This document shows positions 24,463 to 31,160 of a stretch of 32,643 bases of DNA, piece by piece. The notes beneath the pieces were generated by a model. The model was not told the origin of the DNA. It saw only the letters and a program-made list of their open reading frames with translations, and did not search any database. Source of the DNA: an uncultured Hungatella sp. (GTDB lineage: Bacteria; Bacillota; Clostridia; Lachnospirales; Lachnospiraceae); assembly GCA_949879025.1 (NCBI GenBank), contig CATLBO010000032.1:1-32643 (forward strand). Direction: 5' to 3'. A program made the position numbers and the translations under genes. Position 1 is the first letter of the stretch; every line of letters starts with the position of its first letter.

Positions 24463-25404
24463 TCAGTCCTCCAGCCTTAAAAGAGTCCTTTTGACAATGG
24501 TACGGGCAATCTCTATCTTGTATGAATTTCCAGACAGAGGCGTGGCGTCTGCCATGGCATCATCTCCGGCTTTTGCAGCTGTCTCCTCTGTGATCCCCTT
24601 CTCTACGGCCTTTTCCGCCGCCGTAAGCCGAAGGGGAGCCGGGTATACACCTCCCATAACCACCTGTACCTTCCCTTTGTCATCATATGCTGCCGAACAA
24701 TTTACAATGGGAAAATCAATGGATTTCCGCAAAGCAAACTTCTCAAACACGCTTTTCTTGCTTTTCGGAACCCGCACATGTGTTACGATCTCTCCATCCT
24801 CAAGGATACAGGACTTAAACCCATTGGCCGCAAAAAAACCTTCCGCCAAAATCTCCCGCTTTGATGTAATAACCGTGGCTCCCAGGGCAATAAGGGCCGG
24901 TGCCGTATCATGGGAGCTGGCCGCTATGCAGCCGTTTTGAATCCCGAAAATGGAGTGATATCGGTTATCTCCCAGATAAGCCGGACATGTGCTGCCTCCT
25001 TTTCGGCTGCAATGGAACCGATCGTCAGGAGTTCTGAAATACCAACAGCGGTGCATCTGGCAAATATTCCCTCCCAAGGTAGCCATGCTGCGAATAGCAG
25101 GCGACGCCACCCTTCCGGAAGCCTCTGCCAAGGCCTGACAGTGCTTCTTTACCGTCTCATCAGACGCAATGTCAGCCAGCTTTGCCATAGCTCCTATAAG
25201 CAGGCTGTCCCCTTCATCTTCAATTTTATTCAGCCCTTCAATGGTCTTTAGATCAATGATAACTGACGGATATACTGGCAGTATCTCATCTTTAAGAGTC
25301 CCCAGAAGATCTGTTCCTCCGGCAATTACCATGGCGTTTCCCCTGGCCCCGTTCTGAGACGCTTCTTTAATTGTGGATGCCTGCAAATGTGTAAACCTTC
25401 TCAT
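24463..25404 (-). CDS. FAD-binding subunit of a molybdenum-hydroxylase-like complex, with a four-Cys insert
   Basis: A 313-aa FAD subunit of the CoxM/XdhB type. FAD-binding motifs are AGGTDLLG (about residue 28-35) and ATLGGNICQ (108-116); the CO_deh_flav_C domain follows (KFALRKSIDFPIVNCSAAY, MGGVYPAPLRLTAAE). Between them is an insert with C120, C132, C140 and C159 (RCWYFR, FHCSRKGGSTC, NRYHSIFGIQNGC). This spacing resembles the [4Fe-4S] insert of E. coli PaoB and of 4-hydroxybenzoyl-CoA reductase HcrB, so a [4Fe-4S] cluster is likely. It starts 16 bases after the large subunit gene. With the Tat-type small subunit, the trio resembles the exported aldehyde oxidase PaoABC, except that the Mo subunit gene lies in the middle. 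Confidence 0.88.
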   Translation of the reverse strand: MRRFTHLQASTIKEASQNGARGNAMVIAGGTDLLGTLKDEILPVYPSVIIDLKTIEGLNKIEDEGDSLLIGAMAKLADIASDETVKKHCQALAEASGRVASPAIRSMATLGGNICQMHRCWYFRTPDDRFHCSRKGGSTCPAYLGDNRYHSIFGIQNGCIAASSHDTAPALIALGATVITSKREILAEGFFAANGFKSCILEDGEIVTHVRVPKSKKSVFEKFALRKSIDFPIVNCSAAYDDKGKVQVVMGGVYPAPLRLTAAEKAVEKGITEETAAKAGDDAMADATPLSGNSYKIEIARTIVKRTLLRLED

Positions 25405-25420
25405 CTTTTATGCTCCTCCT

Positions 25421-27712
25421 TTACGAAATTTTTCCCAAAGCCGCAAGAATCTTATCCGGCGTATAAGGGGCCATAGGGATAAACTTTCCGATGGCATTCT
25501 GGATAGCCAGACCCACCAGCCCTGCATCACAGTGGGCGTGGGCTACGCCTGTAGCGCCGTAAGCGCCGCCTCCGCACCTGGTTTCTACAGGAACAGTGTC
25601 TATTGCCGGCTGGTCTAAGGAGGTTGGTACCTTGTAGTCGTACATATTTCCGTTTAAGAGAACACCAGTATTAGTATCCCAGATAATTTCCTCCCGAAGA
25701 GCCCGGCCAGAAGCCATGGTCAGAGCCATCTCCAGCTGCCCTAAGCCTGAGGAAGGGCGGATCAGTTTCCCAAAGTCGTGAGCCGTGCAGTAATCAAGAA
25801 TTTCCACCAGCCCAGTTTCCTGATCCACAGCCACCTCACAGAAGTCCACATTCATGGTACGTATGACATCATTCTGGAAAGGAACCTTTGGCTTACCGCA
25901 GTATCCCACTGCCAGCTGCCCGATTCCCACCAGAGACAGCTGCTTTGTAGGATCAGCCTTCAGAGTAATCATAGAATCAACCAGGTCCACTTCCTCTGGT
26001 GTCACTCCAAACAAAGATGCCCCTGTCTCCAGTATCTGCTTTTTCAGCTGGACGGCAGCTTCTTTGGCAGCCCAGGTGCAGGTAGAACCTCTGTCTGCTG
26101 CATCGCCTTTCTGCCAGTTTGGATAATTAGCTGCATAATACACGATCACGTCCTCAGGCTTCATGCCCATCTCTTCCGCAATGACCAGCTGTACCGCATC
26201 CGGCCAGTAGGTTCCAATAAGCGCTTCTGAATAAGGCATATAGATTTTGCCGTCTGTGTTCATTCTCAGATTAATATTGTAGGAGATCATTCCCCAAGTC
26301 ATGGACCAGCCGCTTCTGCATGCAATGCCGTGAAGGCGGCCGTCCTCCATGGTTTTTTCCCCGGGAAGATGCCATTTTTCGTCCCACTGAAAAGCCTTCT
26401 TCCCGGTCTCCATGCAAGTCTCCAGAGATGGTTTCGTCACCTTCACATTTTTCATGATGACCTCAGAGATATCCATGTTAAGAGTATCTGCAATCTTGGC
26501 AAATGCCAGATTTACCGGCTCCCATGCGTCCTTGCCCGGGTCTGCCGTGGTACAGGCCCCATTGGTCACATAGTACTCCATCTCCGAATAGATATTGGGA
26601 CAGGACGTTGACTTAAAGCCCTGTGCATTGGCAGGAAGCACCAGATGGCCGTGGGTTTTATCCCCATACCCGCCCCGTGCGCCTGTCTGATGAACATTCT
26701 TGCACTGGACAGCCACCAATGTACCGTCATTCTTAAAACCGATGCGGACGGTAAAAAAGCTTTGAGGCACATTGGCGTCAAAAGACTGACGGCGTGTACT
26801 GACACACCGTACAGGAACGCCGCCTAAACGCCTGGACAGCACTGGTGCCAGCTGGGCCCCCCTTTTTTCCACAAAATCACAGTACCTTGCTGCCATGTAC
26901 GGAGTCAGCGCCCGCACTTTGTCCTCATGGACTCCCATGCCCATAGAAGCTGATATAATAGGCCCATTGGCCGGAAAATGAGCGTGGTTTGTCACATAGC
27001 ACATCTTTTCCCCGTCCGGATTGCCCCAGGGATCATTGTCCCAGTAGGAAAAGTATGCCGGCGGCATGGGACGGAACTGATTCCACATAGGGCGTCCGTA
27101 CTCGATTATCTCAATATGATCCGCTTGTTTAAACCCTTTCTCCACATTTCCAATCTCCCACTTTATGGGAGCTCCAAAGGTGTTTCCTGTCATATTGCTG
27201 TCCGGATTCATCTCCGGCCGGAGAATAGGCGCTCCTGGCTTGCCTGCCTCCCGGCAGTCCAGCACAAAGGGCAGAACCTCCCATGTTACTTTTATAAGAT
27301 CAAGGGCCTGGCGGCATATTTCCTCGCTTTCAGCCACCACCACTGCCCCGCATTCATCCCCTTCAAACTCTGCCTCATCCCCCAGAAGCGGGCTTCTGCC
27401 CAGTTCATAGTAGGACGGCACGTTCACTGGCATGGAAGCCAGCTCCTCATCTTCGTAAGTCAATAAAAGCTTCACTCCCGGCAGCTTCTCTGCCTCAGTA
27501 ATATCCAGGCTTTTGATCTTGGCATGGCCGTAGGGACAGCGAAGGGCCATGGCAGTCAAGGTTCCTTCTTTATATAAATCTGTCGGATATTTTGCTGCGC
27601 CGCTGACCATATCCCAGGACTGTCGGCCCGGATGGTTCCAGGTGCCTACTACCTTAAAATCCTGACGGTCGTCATTTGTTCCTTCTAATACCCATTTGCT
27701 GTTTTCTCCCAT
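25421..27712 (-). CDS. Large subunit, xanthine dehydrogenase-like but strongly diverged
   Basis: A 763-aa protein with the fold pattern of molybdopterin-binding large subunits. The N-terminal Ald_Xan_dh domain is visible (SGAAKYPTDLYKEGTLTAMA, PYGHAKIKSLDITEAEKLPG), as are the VTWEVLPFVLD and NAIGKFIPM regions. Two usual cofactor motifs are absent by eye: the GGGFGxK loop reads AARYCDFVEKRG, and the GAFRGxG loop reads ACTTADPGKDA. The C-terminal GxKGxGE motif reads GATGVAH, putting H725 where the catalytic Glu stands in xanthine dehydrogenase. The protein may use another cofactor geometry or chemistry, or have lost activity. Its start codon overlaps the small subunit stop (TGATG), so the two are translated together. 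No signal peptide; export would be as a hitchhiker. Confidence 0.83.
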   Translation of the reverse strand: MGENSKWVLEGTNDDRQDFKVVGTWNHPGRQSWDMVSGAAKYPTDLYKEGTLTAMALRCPYGHAKIKSLDITEAEKLPGVKLLLTYEDEELASMPVNVPSYYELGRSPLLGDEAEFEGDECGAVVVAESEEICRQALDLIKVTWEVLPFVLDCREAGKPGAPILRPEMNPDSNMTGNTFGAPIKWEIGNVEKGFKQADHIEIIEYGRPMWNQFRPMPPAYFSYWDNDPWGNPDGEKMCYVTNHAHFPANGPIISASMGMGVHEDKVRALTPYMAARYCDFVEKRGAQLAPVLSRRLGGVPVRCVSTRRQSFDANVPQSFFTVRIGFKNDGTLVAVQCKNVHQTGARGGYGDKTHGHLVLPANAQGFKSTSCPNIYSEMEYYVTNGACTTADPGKDAWEPVNLAFAKIADTLNMDISEVIMKNVKVTKPSLETCMETGKKAFQWDEKWHLPGEKTMEDGRLHGIACRSGWSMTWGMISYNINLRMNTDGKIYMPYSEALIGTYWPDAVQLVIAEEMGMKPEDVIVYYAANYPNWQKGDAADRGSTCTWAAKEAAVQLKKQILETGASLFGVTPEEVDLVDSMITLKADPTKQLSLVGIGQLAVGYCGKPKVPFQNDVIRTMNVDFCEVAVDQETGLVEILDYCTAHDFGKLIRPSSGLGQLEMALTMASGRALREEIIWDTNTGVLLNGNMYDYKVPTSLDQPAIDTVPVETRCGGGAYGATGVAHAHCDAGLVGLAIQNAIGKFIPMAPYTPDKILAALGKIS

Positions 27713-28431
27713 CAGCTTTTACCTCCCTTTATGGCTTTTGCCGCCTCCTGTATGGCCTGTACATGGCGGGAATAGGTACCGCACCGACAGATATTCCCGG
27801 ACAGTTCCGTCCGAATCTGCTCCTCTGTTGGATCAGAATATTTGGTCAGTATGTACTTTGCCATCGTAAACTGTCCTGGCGTGCAGTACCCGCATTGGCT
27901 GGCATCGTATTTTACATAAGCCTCAACCAGAGGGCGATATTTAGGATCAGCAGCAATGCCTTCTGATGTCTCGATCTCTCTTCCTTTGCACTCCACTGCC
28001 AATGTAGTGCAGGCCAGGGCCGGTTTCCCGTTAATAAGCACTGTGCAGGAACCGCACCCGCCTCTGTCACACATTTCCTTGGCATTGCCTGTAAGGCCCA
28101 CAGCTCTTTGCAGGGTCTCCCGCAGCGTCCAATGATCCTCAACAAAAACCTCCACGTCAGCACCATTAATATGCAGTACCATGCTGGCAGGCACTTCTGT
28201 CTGGGAATGCCTCTCTTTAAAATGCTTTTGGAGAGACCCAAAATCCGCCGCCTTCTCCCCGCACACAGGACATACATATGTCAGTTCCTCCACAACTTTC
28301 CCGTCACCGCCGGGATCTGCCGTTGTTTCACTGCCCAAAACCGTGCCGATACCCAGGGCAGAAAAAGCCACACCTGCCAGACCGGCTCCGCCGGCCTTCA
28401 AGAAATCACGCCTCGATACTTTTCCACTCAC
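27712..28431 (-). CDS. Tat-exported [2Fe-2S] small subunit with a C2H2 zinc-finger-like insert
   Basis: A 239-aa electron-transfer subunit of the XdhC/CoxS/PaoA type. Start is GTG at 28431 after an A/G-rich stretch containing AAGGAAGG. The N-terminus has a twin-arginine signal, VSRRDFLK (residues 5-12), then an Ala/Gly-rich hydrophobic stretch. Residues 54-75 read CPVCGEKAADFGSLQKHFKE then RH: C54, C57, H70 and H75, a C-X2-C-X12-H-X4-H spacing like a C2H2 zinc finger, not a usual part of this family. The ferredoxin-like part then carries C121, C126, C129 and C141, and the helical part C180, C183, C215 and C217, the eight ligands for two [2Fe-2S] clusters. It is the first gene of the five-gene operon and overlaps the large subunit by one base. 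Confidence 0.9.
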   Translation of the reverse strand: MSGKVSRRDFLKAGGAGLAGVAFSALGIGTVLGSETTADPGGDGKVVEELTYVCPVCGEKAADFGSLQKHFKERHSQTEVPASMVLHINGADVEVFVEDHWTLRETLQRAVGLTGNAKEMCDRGGCGSCTVLINGKPALACTTLAVECKGREIETSEGIAADPKYRPLVEAYVKYDASQCGYCTPGQFTMAKYILTKYSDPTEEQIRTELSGNICRCGTYSRHVQAIQEAAKAIKGGKS

Positions 28432-28537
28432 CTTTCGTTTCCCTTCCTTTCCTTTCTTATGCGCTTTCTGTTCTCCGGCTTTTAATTGCCGGAAATTGTT
28501 TTATATCTTTATCATGGGTCTTTAATCCTTGATAAAA

Positions 28538-28577
28538 GTATATAAGACACATGAAAATTAACTAGAATTCTAGTTAT
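28538..28577 (-). promoter_or_regulatory. Predicted promoter region of the molybdenum-hydroxylase-like operon
   Basis: Minus-strand -10 TATACT (28538-28543), about 110 bases before the GTG start. Seventeen bases upstream of it the -35 position falls inside the palindrome at 28559-28576 and matches the consensus poorly. The site could thus be blocked by, or need help from, a palindrome-binding regulator. Confidence 0.45.
28559..28576. promoter_or_regulatory. MarR operator before the molybdenum-hydroxylase-like operon
   Basis: TAACTAGAATTCTAGTTA, a perfect 18-bp palindrome. The arms TAACTAG...CTAGTTA recur at 29157-29174 in the promoter of the adjacent marR gene with a different 4-base centre (CCTT instead of AATT), which points to a shared regulator site. 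Confidence 0.82.
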
Positions 28578-28664
28578 TTGAGTAAATAAATTCTTTAAAA
28601 TAAAACTTCCTGCCAATGAGTTAGGACATATAAGCCTGACGGAACCTTTACGCTGAAATGCTGC

Positions 28665-29102
28665 CTACCCGCTGGTATTGGCCAGCATCTTATCAATCAG
28701 AATTTCCAGCGTTATCAGTTCTTCTCTGGTAAATCCCACAAATTTGCTGTAAATATAGTTGTCAATCATTTCATTAAGTTCTGTTTGGATTTCTCTTGCC
28801 TTATCCGTTAAAACCAGCTTTCGGTATCTGCCGTCTTCCTCCAAAGGCTCTCTGCGGATATATCCGAACTTTTCCAAATAATTCACAAGGCTGGTAGCTG
28901 AGGAACTCTTAATATCCAAAAACTCTTCCAGATCCTTGGTAAACACATCCCCGCTTCCTGATTCTGCCATAATATAATGCAGGGTTACAGCCTGTACACA
29001 GGACAGCGGAGAACCGTTCTGAAACTTCCTGGCCAGCTGACGCTTCATTTTATGATTCAGCTTTTCCAGTTTATCCATAATGCTTTTCTCCATGGCAATC
29101 AA
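28665..29102 (-). CDS. MarR family transcriptional regulator
   Basis: A roughly 145-aa winged-helix regulator. DNA-binding region: FTKDLEEFLDIKSSSATSLV followed by NYLEKFGYIRREPLEEDGRY, with the MarR wing KLVLTDKAREIQ. The frame opens at a TTG (29102), 5 bases after AAGGAG; the ATG at 29093 is 14 bases after it, so the TTG is a reasonable start although unusual. It lies just upstream of the molybdenum-hydroxylase-like operon on the same strand. Its promoter carries the TAACTAG-N4-CTAGTTA palindrome over the predicted start site, and the same palindrome lies before the operon. It is therefore very likely an autoregulated local regulator of that operon. The ligand is unknown; MarR proteins often sense phenolic or aromatic compounds. 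Confidence 0.9.
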   Translation of the reverse strand: MIAMEKSIMDKLEKLNHKMKRQLARKFQNGSPLSCVQAVTLHYIMAESGSGDVFTKDLEEFLDIKSSSATSLVNYLEKFGYIRREPLEEDGRYRKLVLTDKAREIQTELNEMIDNYIYSKFVGFTREELITLEILIDKMLANTSG

Positions 29103-29156
29103 ATCGGCTCCTTGTTTTGTTCTATATTAAGCGAAATATTCTGGCAGCGATGCGAT

Positions 29157-29174
29157 TAACTAGCCTTCTAGTTA
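29157..29174. promoter_or_regulatory. MarR operator in the marR promoter
   Basis: TAACTAGCCTTCTAGTTA: 7-bp arms TAACTAG/CTAGTTA, perfect apart from the 4-base centre. It covers the predicted transcription start, a position suited to autorepression. It pairs with the site at 28559-28576. Confidence 0.82.
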
Positions 29175-29176
29175 TT

Positions 29177-29204
29177 ATCATACTACAGAGCTGGAAAAAG
29201 TCAA
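29177..29204 (-). promoter_or_regulatory. Promoter of marR
   Basis: Minus strand: -35 TTGACT (29199-29204), 16-base spacer, -10 TATGAT (29177-29182), followed at once by the MarR palindrome (29157-29174). Confidence 0.78.
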
Positions 29205-29215
29205 GAGCAGATTAA

Positions 29216-29325
29216 ATTTTACTGAAAAGACCCGCCGCCGATCAGGCGGCATAAATTCAAGTATTCCAAATGGACACGTCTGACTTTTATGTGCGGCGGT
29301 GCCTCCGCTGTCTAGCGCATGCAGG
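29216..29325 (-). repeat. Dispersed intergenic repeat, copy D
   Basis: 110-base copy read on the minus strand: CCTGCATGCGC, GCACATAAAAGTCAGACG, CCATTTGGAATACTTGAATT, hairpin GCCGCC-TGATC-GGCGGC (as in copy A's CCGC...GCGG but longer), ending AGTAAAAT. It aligns with copy A over its whole length. It begins two bases after the sigma factor stop codon and stops before the marR promoter, so marR and the sigma gene are separated almost wholly by this element. Confidence 0.75.
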
Positions 29326-29326
29326 T

Positions 29327-29902
29327 TTACTTATTCTTTTTGTCCAGGGTTTTCTGCAGCCGCTTTAATGCACGTCGGTACCTGGACAGTACCGTTGACA
29401 AAGGGCAGCCTAAATATTCTGCAATCTCCCGATGTTTCATATCTCCTGCGTCGTGAAGAAGCACTATCTTCCTCTCATCCTCTCCCAGGCTGTTTAGAGC
29501 GTCTAAAAGCATCTGTTTTTCCGGCGCCAGCTCAATCTGTGAACACAGCTGTCCAGGTTCCTCCTGTTCCAGTTCCTCATAGCTAATATGGGGATGATCT
29601 TTCTGTCTCCTTAATTTCATATAGCAGTGATTCTTCGCTATGGTCAGGAGCCATGCCATAGGCTTTCCTTCGCTTTCGTACTTGCCTGCGTATTTCCATG
29701 CCGTCAGATACGTATCCTGCATTACCTCCTCTGCATCCTGAGGATTCCGCACAATAGACAAGGCATAGCTGTATACTCCCTTTGCTGTCAGTTCATACAG
29801 CCCTCTAAATCCATCCATATCCCCTGTTTTCATCAATAATAAAAGCCGGTCTTCTTCTGACCGGCTTTTCTCAAGCGCATTGCTCTCTGCTGCTCTTTTC
29901 AT
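29327..29902 (-). CDS. ECF-type RNA polymerase sigma factor
   Basis: A roughly 191-aa extracytoplasmic-function sigma factor. Region 2 includes YALSIVRNPQDAEEVMQDTY and TAWKYAGKYESEGKPMAWLL; region 4 is LGEDERKIVLLHDAGDMKHR with EIAEYLGCPLSTVLSRYRRA at its helix-turn-helix. Start ATG 29902 (MKRAAES) follows GTGAGGGATGGC; weaker TTG/GTG starts lie at 29917 and 29914. It is 18 bases after the CDF transporter gene. The anti-sigma gene usually found just downstream is absent: repeat copy D begins immediately after the stop. Its partner and target promoters cannot be seen here. Confidence 0.9.
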   Translation of the reverse strand: MKRAAESNALEKSRSEEDRLLLLMKTGDMDGFRGLYELTAKGVYSYALSIVRNPQDAEEVMQDTYLTAWKYAGKYESEGKPMAWLLTIAKNHCYMKLRRQKDHPHISYEELEQEEPGQLCSQIELAPEKQMLLDALNSLGEDERKIVLLHDAGDMKHREIAEYLGCPLSTVLSRYRRALKRLQKTLDKKNK

Positions 29903-29920
29903 GCCATCCCTCACCAATCA

Positions 29921-31111
29921 TCAGACTGATTCCGGATTCTCCGCACAAAAACTGTTTTCCATGGTTATGATACAAGAAAACCTCTCATCCTGGCGGTGCA
30001 TCTCCTCCGAAATCCTGGTTCTTAGTGTATCCCGCATAGCCTCATTATAATCCCTTGGAACCACAAGATCAAAAATCAAATTGATCCGAAGCATGCCGTC
30101 TACCATTCTAAGATCATGGAATTCCAACCTGGAATCAAGCCCTTCCAGCACCTTTCCAAGCTGATCTTTAGCGGCTCTTACCTGTTCATTATGAGTCTCA
30201 ACCGGGTCCATATGGATTACTAGGAAAATCCCCAGCTTCCTCAGGCACTCTCGTTCAATGGTATCCACAATTTCATGGCTCGCCTGAATATTTTCATCAC
30301 TGGGCACCTCAGCATGAATCGATGCCATGCTTTTGGAAGGCCCGTAATTGTGGACTATTAGATCATGGGTTCCCACAATTCCCTCATATTGTTCTACAAA
30401 CTCTTTGATCTCTCTGTATATTTTCGGATCAATAGGTTCCCCAATAAGAGGCGCCAGCGTATCTTTGGCTATATTAACGCCAGCAATCATAACGGCAACT
30501 GAAACCGCCAATCCTATGATTCCGTCAATATTGATTCCCCAAATACCGAATACAGTCAGGGACACCATCGTGGCTGTTGTTGCCGCCACATCTCCCAGAG
30601 AGTCTGCCGCTGTTGCCATCATCACAGTGGAATGAATCCTCTTTCCCAGTGTCCGGTTAAATATACCCATCCACAGCTTTACACCTATGGAAAGCAGCAG
30701 AATCATAATAGATATCTGGCTAAATATCATTTCTTGAGGATTTTGTATTTTTCCGATAGAATTTTTAAACAGAGAAAATCCTACCTGTATAACAAAAAAT
30801 GCTACAATAAATGCTGAAATATATTCAATTCTGCCATGGCCAAAGGGATGATCTCTGTCTGCCGGCTTTTGGGCCATCTTCACCCCCACAAAGCTAATAA
30901 TTGAAGATGCTGCATCTGACAGGTTATTAAATGCATCCGCCATAACCGAAATACTATGAACCATCATTCCAAGAAGAATTTTGGCAGAAAACAGCAATAG
31001 ATTGCAGCAGATTCCCACTATGCTGGCAAGCACTCCATATGCTGTCCTTACGTCAGCATTTTCTGTATTTTCATAATTTCTTACAAATATTTTTACCAAA
31101 AATCCTGTCAT
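29921..31111 (-). CDS. Cation diffusion facilitator (metal exporter), Mn-type residues
   Basis: A 396-aa inner-membrane divalent metal efflux protein. Six TM helices cover about residues 20-225. The metal site in TM2 is NNLSDAAS (N-x3-D) and in TM5 ADSLGDVAA (D-x3-D). The Zn/Fe transporter YiiP has D-x3-D and H-x3-D there; the N-D-D-D set is the one described for Mn-type CDFs such as MntE. Other family marks are HPFGHGRIEYISAF and the C-terminal cytoplasmic ferredoxin-like dimer domain (HDLIVHNYGPSKSMASIHAE). A longer-than-usual C-terminal part follows. It is 49 bases after truA and 18 bases before the sigma gene, consistent with one transcript. Mn specificity is inference from residues. Confidence 0.9.
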   Translation of the reverse strand: MTGFLVKIFVRNYENTENADVRTAYGVLASIVGICCNLLLFSAKILLGMMVHSISVMADAFNNLSDAASSIISFVGVKMAQKPADRDHPFGHGRIEYISAFIVAFFVIQVGFSLFKNSIGKIQNPQEMIFSQISIMILLLSIGVKLWMGIFNRTLGKRIHSTVMMATAADSLGDVAATTATMVSLTVFGIWGINIDGIIGLAVSVAVMIAGVNIAKDTLAPLIGEPIDPKIYREIKEFVEQYEGIVGTHDLIVHNYGPSKSMASIHAEVPSDENIQASHEIVDTIERECLRKLGIFLVIHMDPVETHNEQVRAAKDQLGKVLEGLDSRLEFHDLRMVDGMLRINLIFDLVVPRDYNEAMRDTLRTRISEEMHRQDERFSCIITMENSFCAENPESV

Positions 31112-31160
31112 TTGCAGCCCTCCCCTTTCTTCATTTCCTTAAAACAAGGCATTTGCAAAC

